A stretch of 35,461 nucleotides of DNA from positions 1 to 35,461 of the forward strand of contig JAIEDQ010000071.1 of assembly GCA_029067895.1 (NCBI GenBank). The letters run 5' to 3'. Below, in pieces: positions 8,843 to 18,334 of the stretch. Both the position numbers and the translations under genes were made by a program. The notes under the pieces were generated by a model. That model saw nothing but the letters and a program-made list of their open reading frames with translations, did not search any database and was not told the origin of the DNA. Positions within the stretch are counted from its first letter, which is position 1. Each line of letters starts with the position of its first letter. Source of the DNA: Oscillospiraceae bacterium (lineage in GTDB: Bacteria; Bacillota; Clostridia; Oscillospirales; Ruminococcaceae).

Positions 8843-8868
8843 CATAATTTTTGATATTGGTTGACAAT
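8835..8868. promoter_or_regulatory. Putative BirA biotin-repressor operator upstream of bioY
   Basis: ATTGTCAAC-N16-GTTGACAAT perfect 9-bp inverted repeat overlapping the bioY -35; resembles TTGTnAAC-N14-16-GTTnACAA. Confidence 0.7.
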
Positions 8869-8884
8869 TGCTTTCCGCAAAAAT

Positions 8885-8917
8885 AACGGATACCGCACTG
8901 AAACGGTATCCGTTTTG
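8885..8917. terminator. Intrinsic terminator-like hairpin, 3' of the HD-domain gene
   Basis: AACGGATACCG-N8-CGGTATCCGTT with T/A flanks. Confidence 0.75.
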
Positions 8918-9463
8918 TTATTTTTCAGATACTTTGCCAAACCTTGCGCCGAGCCTCACAAACAGCGACGACAGCTTTTTCACTCTTGGGATCACTGTCT
9001 CAATCAGACCGCAGTATTTGTCCACAAGAACGATCACTAATGTCTCACGGTACTTTGGCAGAGCGGTTATGTTAAGGGGAAACATATGCTTTTCGATCAT
9101 ATCGCTCTCCAGATCGGAAACGTAAAAGTGTTCCCTGACGTTTTTCAAAGCGGTTTTTGCGTGGGTGAAGCCGTGAAGCCGTTCGCCCTTTTTCCGCTCG
9201 TAAGTATGCCAGTCGTATAAGAATAAATCATGCAGCAGCCCCGCCCGTGCGCCTGCGCGTGCGTTGAGGGAGAAAAATCTGCACACCTTATAATTATAGT
9301 ATGAAACGTTCAGACAGTGCTGAAAACAGGTTGTATCGCCGTGATGAATGTAGTCCTGCATCTGCTTTACAGTCTCGCTTTCAAGCAGATCCGCCACAAG
9401 GTAGTAGTAATCGGAGGCTTCTCCGTCGCTCAGGTCTATCCCCGAGCCTATAGCGTTAAGCAT
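8918..9463 (-). CDS. HD-domain phosphohydrolase-like protein
   Basis: HCLNVSYYNYKVCRFFSLNARAGARAGLLHDLFLYDW…HGFTHAKTALKNV; start at 9463 (MLNAIG) likelier than 9523. Confidence 0.75.
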   Translation of the reverse strand: MLNAIGSGIDLSDGEASDYYYLVADLLESETVKQMQDYIHHGDTTCFQHCLNVSYYNYKVCRFFSLNARAGARAGLLHDLFLYDWHTYERKKGERLHGFTHAKTALKNVREHFYVSDLESDMIEKHMFPLNITALPKYRETLVIVLVDKYCGLIETVIPRVKKLSSLFVRLGARFGKVSEK

Positions 9464-9722
9464 TTTTTGCCGATCAACTCCTTTTTCGTCCGCTTCGGGA
9501 CGTTCGTTACAATCATTATACAATACCTCGCGGCGTTTTGCAATACGTCAGCAAAAATTGTCATACAAATTCCACAGGCATTTTTAGACATTTTGACCAA
9601 GTTCATATACAATATGTTAATCTACTATTTAAAAATACTTATAGTATTTCTTATATTGGCAAATTGCATAAAATCCGCCCCGAAATTTCTTTGTTTATTT
9701 TCATCACAATTTTTTTCAATTG

Positions 9723-9751
9723 TTGCAATTTGGTTACAGTTGGTGTATAAT
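9723..9751 (+). promoter_or_regulatory. Sigma-A-type promoter of the dcw cluster
   Basis: TTGCAA (9723-9728), 17-nt spacer, TATAAT (9746-9751). Confidence 0.65.
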
Positions 9752-9758
9752 ATCATTA

Positions 9759-9799
9759 AAGTGGTGAAAAATCTCCAGATTGGGGTGAAAAGTGGTGAA
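9759..9799 (+). promoter_or_regulatory. Candidate MraZ-binding repeats upstream of mraZ
   Basis: GTGGTGAAAA (9761), GGGGTGAAAA (9782), GTGGTGAATT (9792); starts offset by 21 and 10 nt. Confidence 0.6.
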
Positions 9800-9913
9800 T
9801 TTCCACCGAACTTTCCACACACGGTGGAAAACCTATCCCCAAGGCGGTTGAAAAACAGGGCAAAAAACAGCTTAAATCGGCTGTACAAAAGGCTTGAAAG
9901 GCGGTGATAAAGC

Positions 9914-10342
9914 ATGGCGGGCAATTCCTTGATGGGTACTTACGAGCATACTATGGACGCAAAGGGCAGAATGGCGTTCCCCACAAAGCTCCGTGAGCGG
10001 CTCGGCGTCAGCTTTATCGTCACTATCGGTCTCGACGGCTGCCTGTATGTATATTCCGCCGATGACTGGGATATATTTACAGAGAAGCTCCGCACCCTTA
10101 CCGGCAGCAAGGCTAAGGCTGCTAAAATGATAATCGTAAACGCCTGCACCGTCGAACCAGACAAGCAGGGACGTATACTTATCCCACAGAATCTGCGGGA
10201 TTACGCGGGTCTCGACCACGACATCACCGTCCTCGGCGTTATCGACCGCGCCGAGATCTGGGACAGCGCACGCTTCAAGGCGTTCAGCGCGGAGATCACA
10301 AACGATATGCTTTCGGACGCTCTTTCCGATTTGGCATTCTGA
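9914..10342 (+). CDS. mraZ: Transcriptional regulator MraZ
   Basis: MGTYEHTMDAKGRMAFPTKLRERLG…DKQGRILIPQNLRDYAGL; first gene of dcw cluster. Confidence 0.95.
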   Translation: MAGNSLMGTYEHTMDAKGRMAFPTKLRERLGVSFIVTIGLDGCLYVYSADDWDIFTEKLRTLTGSKAKAAKMIIVNACTVEPDKQGRILIPQNLRDYAGLDHDITVLGVIDRAEIWDSARFKAFSAEITNDMLSDALSDLAF

Positions 10343-10360
10343 TTTTTATAAAGGATAATT

Positions 10361-11287
10361 ATGGATAATAATTTTTACCACCTGCCCGTGCTTCTTGACG
10401 AGGTACTGGCGGGATTGGACATAAAACCCGATGGGGTCTACATCGACGGCACCTGCGGCGGAGGGGGACATTCCGACCAGATCGCAAAAAGGCTGTCGGG
10501 AGGGACTTTGGTCGGCATCGACAGAGACCCCGACGCGGTAAAAGCCGCTTCTGAACGGCTTGCTCCCTACGGCTTCAAGGTGGCAAGAGGGAACTACTCC
10601 GACATAACTGAGATCGCCCGCGAAAACGGAATTTCCGCCGCGGACGGCATACTTCTCGATCTGGGAGTATCCTCACATCAGCTTGACACCGAGGAAAGAG
10701 GTTTTTCATATCACGGAAACGCTCCGCTGGATATGAGAATGTCACAAGAGGGACAGACCGCCGCGGACTTGGTCAACACCCTTGCCGAGGAAGAGCTGAG
10801 CAGGATACTGTTCGAGTACGGCGAAGAGAAATTCAGCCGCCGCATTGCGGGAGAGATAGTCAGGCGGCGTACTGATAAACCCATAGAAACTACGGGAGAG
10901 CTTGCTGATATTGTAGGAAGCTCCGTTCCCGCCAAATTCAAAAGAGACAAGAACCCCTGCCGAAAGACCTTTCAGGCGTTAAGGATAGCTGTAAACTGCG
11001 AGTTCGAGCATCTTGACAGAGGTCTGGACGAAGCTTTTGAGCTTCTCAAAACAGGCGGCAGGCTCTGTGTGATAACCTTTCATTCCCTTGAGGACAGGAT
11101 AGTCAAGCAAAGATTTGCTTCGTTCTGCAAGGGCTGCATATGTCCCCCCGATTTTCCTCAGTGCGTTTGCGGACGTACTCCGCGGGGACGTCTGGTAAAC
11201 CGCAAGCCCGTTGAGGCTTCTCCCGACGAGCTGGAGAGAAATCCCAGAAGCAGAAGCGCAAAATTAAGAGTAATAGAAAAGCTTTAG
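10361..11287 (+). CDS. rsmH: 16S rRNA (cytosine1402-N4)-methyltransferase RsmH
   Basis: HLPVLLDEVLAGLDIKPDGVYIDGTCGGGGHSDQI…ADGILLDLGVSSHQLD…RGFSY. Confidence 0.96.
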   Translation: MDNNFYHLPVLLDEVLAGLDIKPDGVYIDGTCGGGGHSDQIAKRLSGGTLVGIDRDPDAVKAASERLAPYGFKVARGNYSDITEIARENGISAADGILLDLGVSSHQLDTEERGFSYHGNAPLDMRMSQEGQTAADLVNTLAEEELSRILFEYGEEKFSRRIAGEIVRRRTDKPIETTGELADIVGSSVPAKFKRDKNPCRKTFQALRIAVNCEFEHLDRGLDEAFELLKTGGRLCVITFHSLEDRIVKQRFASFCKGCICPPDFPQCVCGRTPRGRLVNRKPVEASPDELERNPRSRSAKLRVIEKL

Positions 11288-11335
11288 AGAAAAAAACAAA
11301 GCTGAAAAGGATACGGACAAAAGAAAGGATAAAAA

Positions 11336-11797
11336 ATGAGTAAGAACAATCTTGCCTACGACCTTACCAAATACGAGGACGTAGCCCCCGAAAAAGCGCC
11401 CAAAATACGTGTCCGCAGACAGCGTGCGGAACACGTTGGCTCCGCGCCTAAGATGATAGTCTGTACGGCTGCGGCGGGACTTATCCTTGGAGCGGTCATT
11501 TACGGAAAAGTTGAAAACGCGTCTATCCACGCGGAAATAACGGCGCAGAACAAGGCTGTGGAAATGCTTGCCAGCGAAAACGTGAGAATGCAGTCGGAGA
11601 TAGAGGAGAAGACTGCGCTGAAATCCGTTGAAAGCTACGCCGAGGAGATACTCGGTATGCAGAAGCTGGACAAATCCCAGATAGAGTATGTCAGCATTTC
11701 CAACGGCAGCGTTGCGGATATTCCCGAAAGCGAGGATAATATTTTCCTCAAGATAAAGAACGCTTTCGGCGATTTTGTGGAATATATCCGCGGCTGA
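11336..11797 (+). CDS. ftsL: FtsL-like septum protein
   Basis: Small protein with one TM and coiled coil, positioned between rsmH and the division PBP; SYAEEILGMQKLDKSQIEYVSI. Confidence 0.75.
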   Translation: MSKNNLAYDLTKYEDVAPEKAPKIRVRRQRAEHVGSAPKMIVCTAAAGLILGAVIYGKVENASIHAEITAQNKAVEMLASENVRMQSEIEEKTALKSVESYAEEILGMQKLDKSQIEYVSISNGSVADIPESEDNIFLKIKNAFGDFVEYIRG

Positions 11798-11812
11798 CGA
11801 AATAGTATGTTT

Positions 11813-11850
11813 TAGGGCGGCACCGTTCTGAAAACGGATCGCCCTATTTT
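11813..11850 (+). terminator. Intra-operon terminator/attenuator-like hairpin
   Basis: TAGGGCG…CCGTT ctgaa AACGG…CGCCCTATTTT between ftsL and the spoVD-like gene. Confidence 0.55.
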
Positions 11851-11907
11851 GGACGAGGGGTATCGAATTATTGAGGGTAAAAAAATTCCCCGAAAGGAGC
11901 GGACATT

Positions 11908-14217
11908 TTGTCTTATCAGCCTACAAACAAAATGAGGTTCAAGCTTAATCTGGTGGTACTGCCTATCTTTCTGGCGTTTACCGGCTGGATACTGGTAAGC
12001 CTGTTCGAGACCTCCATTACAGATAATCTGAAATATCAGACCCTTGCCAACGACACTCAGTTCCAGAGCAAGACCGTCAAGGCGAACCGCGGCAGCATTT
12101 ACGATGCCAACGGAAAGATACTGGCTCAGTCCGCCACGGTGTATTCGATATGCGTTGACCCCAATATGATATATGTTCAGCAGCAGAAAGAGGCTAAGGA
12201 AAAAGCCGACGGAAAAGAGCAGGAGGGCATACCCAAATCTCAGCGCATGATAGACGCGGCGGCGACTATCCTCAGCGAGGAGCTGAACGTTTCCTATGAA
12301 TATGCGGTAAAGCAGCTTACCACAAACGGAGCGACCTCCCATTGGGCGAACATTGCCAAATCCATTGAAAAGCCGAAAGCCGACGATATTATGGCAAGGG
12401 TGAACGAGGAGGACATTTACGGGCTTATTTACCGCGAACTTGACACAAAGCGGTACTATCCGCAGGGTGAGCTTGCGGCGGCTGTGATAGGCTTTACAAA
12501 CTACGACGGAGACGGCATTTACGGTGTTGAGTCCAAATACAACGACTACCTGAAGGGCGTGGACGGAAAGGTCATCTCCGCGGTGGACGCTTTCCAGAAC
12601 GAAATGCCCTACAAGAACGACAAGATCTACGACGCGCAGGACGGCAATTCTCTTTACCTTACATTGGACATGAACCTGCAGTACTACGCGGAAAAATATC
12701 TCGAACAGCAGGTGGAGGCTCACGACGTACAGAACCGTGCCTGCGCCATAATTATGAATGTTAATACCGGAGCGATACTTGCTATGGCAAGTACACCGGG
12801 CTTCAATCTTAACGACAGAAATTCCCTTTATAACCCTGCGGATACAGCAAAGCTTTCGGGTATCCTTGACGACGAGGAATACAACACCATGTACGCGACC
12901 CTGCGTGAACAGCAGTGGAAAAACAAGGCTATCACGGAGCTGTACTACCCCGGCTCGGTTTTCAAGGTAGTAACGGGTTCGGCGGCTCTGGAGGAAAAGG
13001 CTATAAGCCTTAATTCCACTTTTAACTGCGGACAGGTAATAACCGTCGCCGATACAGACATTCACTGCTGGTCTACCTATTCCCACGGCACGCAGGACTT
13101 CACCACGGCGATGACGAACTCCTGCAACCCTGCATTTATCCAGATAGGACAGCTTCTGGGCAGGGACAAATTCTTTGAATACTTCAAAGCCTACGGCTTT
13201 ACAGAGCCTACGGGCATAGACCTGCCCGGCGAGGAAAACAGCATTTACGTCAACACCAGCGAGAAAGGTCCCGTTGAGCTTGCGTCCTGTTCCTTCGGAC
13301 AGACCAACAAGGTAACTCCGCTCCAGATGATAACCGCGTACGCCGCGGTGGTAAACGGCGGATATCTCGTTACCCCTTACGTTGTAAGCAAGATCGTCGA
13401 TCACAACGGCAACGTTATCAAGACAACCGAGCCGTCCATAAGGAGACAGGTCATCTCCGAGGAGACCTCCGCGGAAATGCGGGAAGTCCTTGAATCGGTT
13501 GTAAACAGAAAGGACGGTTCAAACGCCTACATCAAGGGCTACGCGATCGGAGGAAAATCGGGAACGTCCCAGAAAATCGACAAGAGCCGCGAAACCGGAA
13601 ACGACGATCTGTACGTTTCCTCATACTGCGCGTTTGCCCCTGCGGACGACCCGGAAATAATCATGCTGGTTATGGTTGACGAGCCTACTGCAAAGGACGC
13701 TAACGGTTCGCTGATGTACTACGGAAGCATTGTAGCCGTTCCTGCGGTGGTAAACGTTCTGAAAGAGGCTCTGCCATATATGGGCTACTACCCCGAATAC
13801 ACACAAGCGGAGCTTGAAGCTCTGGGCGTTACCCTCCCCGCAGTTGAGGGCGAGGCGGTAAGCATTGCCAAGGAGACCCTCGAAGCGCTCAGCTTAAAGG
13901 TAACCGTTATCGGAAACGGCGACAAGGTGGTTGCGCAGGTACCCGCAAGGGCAAGCTCCATACCGAGAAACGGACGAGTGGTTCTCTACACCGAGGAAAA
14001 TTATGAGACGGAATACACTACAGTCCCCAACATTATCGGCTACGGACTTTCCGACGTAAACGCCATTCTGACAAATGCCGACCTTAACTTCAAGGTTGGA
14101 GACGGCGCGGCTAACCATTCGGGCGCTAAAGCATACAGCCAGAATTACGCCGAGGGAAATATCGTACCCAAGGGTACTATTATAGAAGTTACCTTTGTTA
14201 TCAAGGACGAGGGATAG
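11908..14217 (+). CDS. spoVD: Class B penicillin-binding protein, SpoVD/PBP2 type with PASTA domains
   Basis: TTG start with AAAGGAG RBS; VKANRGSIYDANGKILAQSATVYSICVDP; YYPGSVFKVVTGSAAL (SxxK), GGKSGTSQK; two C-terminal PASTA-like repeats. Confidence 0.85.
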   Translation: MSYQPTNKMRFKLNLVVLPIFLAFTGWILVSLFETSITDNLKYQTLANDTQFQSKTVKANRGSIYDANGKILAQSATVYSICVDPNMIYVQQQKEAKEKADGKEQEGIPKSQRMIDAAATILSEELNVSYEYAVKQLTTNGATSHWANIAKSIEKPKADDIMARVNEEDIYGLIYRELDTKRYYPQGELAAAVIGFTNYDGDGIYGVESKYNDYLKGVDGKVISAVDAFQNEMPYKNDKIYDAQDGNSLYLTLDMNLQYYAEKYLEQQVEAHDVQNRACAIIMNVNTGAILAMASTPGFNLNDRNSLYNPADTAKLSGILDDEEYNTMYATLREQQWKNKAITELYYPGSVFKVVTGSAALEEKAISLNSTFNCGQVITVADTDIHCWSTYSHGTQDFTTAMTNSCNPAFIQIGQLLGRDKFFEYFKAYGFTEPTGIDLPGEENSIYVNTSEKGPVELASCSFGQTNKVTPLQMITAYAAVVNGGYLVTPYVVSKIVDHNGNVIKTTEPSIRRQVISEETSAEMREVLESVVNRKDGSNAYIKGYAIGGKSGTSQKIDKSRETGNDDLYVSSYCAFAPADDPEIIMLVMVDEPTAKDANGSLMYYGSIVAVPAVVNVLKEALPYMGYYPEYTQAELEALGVTLPAVEGEAVSIAKETLEALSLKVTVIGNGDKVVAQVPARASSIPRNGRVVLYTEENYETEYTTVPNIIGYGLSDVNAILTNADLNFKVGDGAANHSGAKAYSQNYAEGNIVPKGTIIEVTFVIKDEG

Positions 14218-14254
14218 CAGTACTGACAGGGTACATAAAGAGAGGATGATCTGA

Positions 14255-17137
14255 ATGAGACTTGACGAGCTTTTGAACGAAGCGGGCAAAGGAATGTCCG
14301 TAACAGCGTCGGTTAACAATATGAAAGCGGCGGTTGAGGGCATTACCGACAACACCGAGGAGGTAGCCGAGGGCTTTGTTTTCGTATGTATCAGGGGCGC
14401 GCATTTTGACGGTCACGACTTTGCGGAACAGGCTCTTGAAAAGGGCGCGCTGTGCGTTGTCACCGACTGCGACCTGTTTCTCGACAATCAGATCATTGTT
14501 CCCGACACGCGGGTCTTTTACGGACATCTCTGCGCCGCATGGTTCAATCACCCCGAACGGAGAATGAAGCTTATCGGCGTTACGGGTACGAACGGAAAGA
14601 CCACTCTCGCCACTATGATAAGGGAAATTTTAGCCGCAAAGGGACACCGTGTGGGCTTTATCGGAACGACCGGTTCTCTTATAAACGGAAAGCCCGTCCA
14701 GACCGACGGCTCGACACCTACGACCCCCCGCGTGTTCGAGCTCTACAAGCTTTGGTACGACATGGCGAAAAGCGGCTGCGACTGCGTTGTAATGGAGGTT
14801 TCCTCCTTTGCTCTTGCGCAGAACAGGATAGGTCCCGCAAAGTTCAGACTTGCGGTCTTTACAAATCTTTCTCAGGATCATCTTGACTACCACGGCGATA
14901 TGGAAAGCTACTACGAAGCAAAGAAAAAGCTTTTCACCGAGCACTGCGAGACCGCCGTAATCAATATCGACGACCACTACGGAATGCGCCTTTACAATGA
15001 GCTTGAGGGCAGCGGCGTGGAGAGAATATCCTGCTCCATAAGCGGTCAGGCTGCCGACCTTAAAGGCGACAAGATAAAGTTTGAAAACGGCATTACCCGC
15101 TTCTGGGTAAGCGCGGCAAATAAAAGTCACCCCTTTGCTCTGCCTATGATGGGTCTTTACAACGTCCTTAACGCGGTGGAGGCTATAGCCGTCTGTGTAA
15201 AGCTGAGCCTCCCCATAAACGCCATATCCTCCGCTTTGGGAGGATTTCCAGGCGTAAAGGGCAGGTGCGAGTTTATCCCCACGGGCAGGGACTTTATGAT
15301 AATATGCGACTATGCCCATTCTCCCGACGCGCTGGAAAATATGCTCCCCAACATAAAGGAAAACTGTTCGGGACGGCTCATATGCCTGTTCGGCTGCGGC
15401 GGAGACAGGGACAAGACAAAGCGTCCGCTTATGGCGCAGGCTGCGGAAAAATACGCCGACCTGCTTATCGTCACCTCGGACAATCCGCGCAACGAAGACC
15501 CCGAAGCCATTATCGACGATATCGTTGCGGGACTGGAGCATACCAAGCCCTATATAAGAATTACCGACCGCAAAGCCGCTATCCGCAGGGCGATTACAAT
15601 TGCGGAAAAGGACGACATAATCGTCCTTGCGGGAAAGGGTCATGAGGACTACCAGATACTTAAAGACGACGTGCATATACACTTCGACGAGCGTGAGATA
15701 GTGCAGGAAATAATGCAGAGCTACGTCCGCAGAAGATACGACCCCGAAATGTACGACATGATGACCATTAACGAGATAATGGACGTTACAGGCGGAAAGC
15801 CGTTCTCCATCAGGAATTACGAAAGAAAAATACCTATGCCTTGGTTTTTCTCTGATACAAGGGACGTTATTCAGGGCGGCGTTTTCGTTGCCTTAAAGGG
15901 CGAACGCTTCGACGGACATGATTTTGCCCGTCAGGCGGTGGACAAGGGCGCGGTGCTGGCTATAACCGAACGCACTATCCCGAACGTGCCGAGCGTTGTG
16001 GTGAAAAGCTGCCGCAAGGCGCTGCTCGACCTTGCACGCCATCACAGAATGAGATACGACCACGTTGTTGTGGGCGTTACGGGAAGCGTGGGCAAAACCT
16101 CCACAAAGGATATGATCGCTCTTGCGCTGTCCTGCAAGCACAGCGTTCACAAGACCGAGGGAAACCACAACAATGAAATAGGTCTGCCATTTACCGTATT
16201 CGGACTTAACAGAAGCTGTTCGGCGGCTGTTCTGGAAATGGGTATGTCCGACTTCGGAGAGATAGAAAAGCTTTCCAGAGCGTCCAAGCCGACGATATGC
16301 GTTATAACAAATATCGGATATTCACACATAGAAAATCTCGGCTCTCAGCAGGGCATTCTTGACGCCAAGCTTGAGATACTCAAGGGCGCGGAGAGACACG
16401 CTCCCATGATAATCAACGGCGACGACAAGCTGCTTGCTCCGCTGAAAGAGGAGTACGACGGCTACCGCGAAGTCATCACCTACGGCATAGACAATCCCGA
16501 CGCAGACTACAGAGCCACCGAGATATGCACATATCCCGACAGAATGTATTTCAACGTCAGACACGGAGACGAAATGATCTGCGACGTTGCGCTGTTCTGT
16601 CTGGGACGGCATCATATCTACAACGCCCTTGCGGCGATATGCACCGCGATAAAGGCAGGCTGCGACCCTGTTGCGGCAGCGGAAATGCTCAGCGGATTTC
16701 AGCCCGATTCGCTTCGTCAGCACGTCCAGAAGCGTGGCGAACAAATGATAATCGCGGACTGCTACAACGCTTCCCCCGATTCCATGAAAGCGGCGATAGA
16801 CGTGCTCTGCGAAATGAAGCCCAAGGAGGGCGGTAGACGCGTTGCCGTTCTGGGAGATATGCTGGAGCTTGGAGACAAATCCGAGGAGCTTCACAGACAG
16901 GTGGGCGAATACGTTGTGAAAAAGGGCGTGGACTTAATGGTCTGCTACGGCAAAAACGCCGCCGCCATTGCCGCACGCGCCGACGAGCTTGGTATGCACG
17001 CGGGCAGCTCCGACGACCCGAAAACGGTGCTGAACTTTATGAAATACAAGCTCAGACCAAACGATATCGTGCTCTTTAAGGCGAGCCGCGGTATGCATCT
17101 TGAAGAGATCATCGAGGAATTCTACAAGGATTGCTGA
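14255..17137 (+). CDS. Fused MurE-MurF: UDP-MurNAc-tripeptide synthetase plus UDP-MurNAc-tripeptide:D-Ala-D-Ala ligase
   Basis: Single 960-aa ORF; MurE half GVTGTNGKTT…SQDHLDYHG…TSDNPRNEDP; MurF half GVTGSVGKTSTKDMIAL…TEGNHNNEIGLP…ADCYNASPDSMKAA…VLGDMLELG. Confidence 0.93.
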   Translation: MRLDELLNEAGKGMSVTASVNNMKAAVEGITDNTEEVAEGFVFVCIRGAHFDGHDFAEQALEKGALCVVTDCDLFLDNQIIVPDTRVFYGHLCAAWFNHPERRMKLIGVTGTNGKTTLATMIREILAAKGHRVGFIGTTGSLINGKPVQTDGSTPTTPRVFELYKLWYDMAKSGCDCVVMEVSSFALAQNRIGPAKFRLAVFTNLSQDHLDYHGDMESYYEAKKKLFTEHCETAVINIDDHYGMRLYNELEGSGVERISCSISGQAADLKGDKIKFENGITRFWVSAANKSHPFALPMMGLYNVLNAVEAIAVCVKLSLPINAISSALGGFPGVKGRCEFIPTGRDFMIICDYAHSPDALENMLPNIKENCSGRLICLFGCGGDRDKTKRPLMAQAAEKYADLLIVTSDNPRNEDPEAIIDDIVAGLEHTKPYIRITDRKAAIRRAITIAEKDDIIVLAGKGHEDYQILKDDVHIHFDEREIVQEIMQSYVRRRYDPEMYDMMTINEIMDVTGGKPFSIRNYERKIPMPWFFSDTRDVIQGGVFVALKGERFDGHDFARQAVDKGAVLAITERTIPNVPSVVVKSCRKALLDLARHHRMRYDHVVVGVTGSVGKTSTKDMIALALSCKHSVHKTEGNHNNEIGLPFTVFGLNRSCSAAVLEMGMSDFGEIEKLSRASKPTICVITNIGYSHIENLGSQQGILDAKLEILKGAERHAPMIINGDDKLLAPLKEEYDGYREVITYGIDNPDADYRATEICTYPDRMYFNVRHGDEMICDVALFCLGRHHIYNALAAICTAIKAGCDPVAAAEMLSGFQPDSLRQHVQKRGEQMIIADCYNASPDSMKAAIDVLCEMKPKEGGRRVAVLGDMLELGDKSEELHRQVGEYVVKKGVDLMVCYGKNAAAIAARADELGMHAGSSDDPKTVLNFMKYKLRPNDIVLFKASRGMHLEEIIEEFYKDC

Positions 17138-17189
17138 CGGGGAACCGTTTAGAAATGTATTAATTTAACTAAAAAGGAGATACTGATAA

Positions 17190-18200
17190 ATGCCGTTCTG
17201 GATAAATATGGCTGTTGCGCTGATAGCGTTCGGCATATCGGCGGTAACGGGAATTTTTCTCATTCCGCTGCTTAAAAAGCTGCATTTCGGTCAGACTATA
17301 TATGAGAAAGGTCCCGCATGGCACAAAAGCAAGCAGGGCACACCCATGATGGGCGGCTTTATGTTCATCATCGGCACGGTTATTGCCGTTGCCGCGGGAT
17401 ACGCGGTATTCCGCTTCAGACGGGCAAACGCGGTGGCAGTACCAGACAACACGGGACTGTACCGTCTCCTTGCGGGACTTGCCTTTGCGCTTCTCAACGC
17501 CTGCATAGGCTTTACCGACGACTACATCAAGGCGGTGAAAAAGCAGAACCTTGGTCTTAAAGCAAAGCAGAAAATGATAATGCAGCTTGTACTCAGTATT
17601 GCTTTTCTGTACGCGCTTTGGCTGCTGGGAGACCGCTCAACGGCAATCGAGTTTCCATTTTTCGGCGAGCTTGACTTCGGAATACTGTACTACCCGATCA
17701 TGGTGCTGTACCTGATATTCCTCACCAATGCGGTAAACCTCACCGACGGCGTGGACGGTCTCTGCGGCTCGGTAACGGTAATAGTGGGACTATCTTTTGT
17801 AATGCTTTGCGCGGCTATGGGCGAGTGGGAATACTCCATATTCGCAATGGCTCTTGCGGGAGCGTGTCTCGGCTTTCTTATCTGGAATCTCCACCCCGCA
17901 AAGGTTTTCATGGGCGACACAGGCTCGATGTTTCTTGGCGGAGCGGTCTGCGCTTTGGGATTTGCAATGCACAAGCATCTGCTGCTTGCCCTCATAGCAA
18001 TAGTGTACGTTCTGGACGCGCTTTCGGTAGTGATACAGGTCTTATACTTCAAGCTGACAAAGGGCAAGAGACTTTTCAAGATGTCTCCCATACATCACCA
18101 TTTTGAGATGTGCGGCTGGTCGGAATATAAAATAGTTATCGCATTTTCTTCCGCCGCCCTTATTGCGGGCGTTGCGGCAAATCTGATCTACAATCTTTGA
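17190..18200 (+). CDS. mraY: Phospho-N-acetylmuramoyl-pentapeptide transferase
   Basis: GTPMMGGFMFI…GFTDDYIKAVKKQNLGL…NAVNLTDGVDGL…FMGDTGSMFLGG…MSPIHHHFEMCGWSE. Confidence 0.96.
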   Translation: MPFWINMAVALIAFGISAVTGIFLIPLLKKLHFGQTIYEKGPAWHKSKQGTPMMGGFMFIIGTVIAVAAGYAVFRFRRANAVAVPDNTGLYRLLAGLAFALLNACIGFTDDYIKAVKKQNLGLKAKQKMIMQLVLSIAFLYALWLLGDRSTAIEFPFFGELDFGILYYPIMVLYLIFLTNAVNLTDGVDGLCGSVTVIVGLSFVMLCAAMGEWEYSIFAMALAGACLGFLIWNLHPAKVFMGDTGSMFLGGAVCALGFAMHKHLLLALIAIVYVLDALSVVIQVLYFKLTKGKRLFKMSPIHHHFEMCGWSEYKIVIAFSSAALIAGVAANLIYNL

Positions 18201-18223
18201 TACAAACCCTAAACGGTATACCG

Positions 18224-18293
18224 AAAGGCTGAGCCTTTTTGCCTGCCGCCGTTTATAGTAAGTACATTCAATTTTGTTTCCGAGACGAAAGTT
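18224..18293 (+). repeat. Dispersed structured intergenic repeat, copy A (plus orientation)
   Basis: AAAGGCTGAGCCTTTTTGCCTGCCGCCGTTTATAG…TTTTGTTTCCGAGACGAAAGTT; shares motifs with copies B-D. Confidence 0.75.
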
Positions 18294-18334
18294 ACTTCCG
18301 TATAATTATCATTTGCTAAAAGGAGGTGTCATTC

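Noticed and set aside
11812-13404. 530-aa minus-strand ORF
   Set aside because: Antisense shadow of the well-supported spoVD-like PBP; no recognisable domain or RBS; GC-rich third-position artefact.
14630-15682. 350-aa minus-strand ORF
   Set aside because: Antisense to the murE half of the fusion; no coding evidence.
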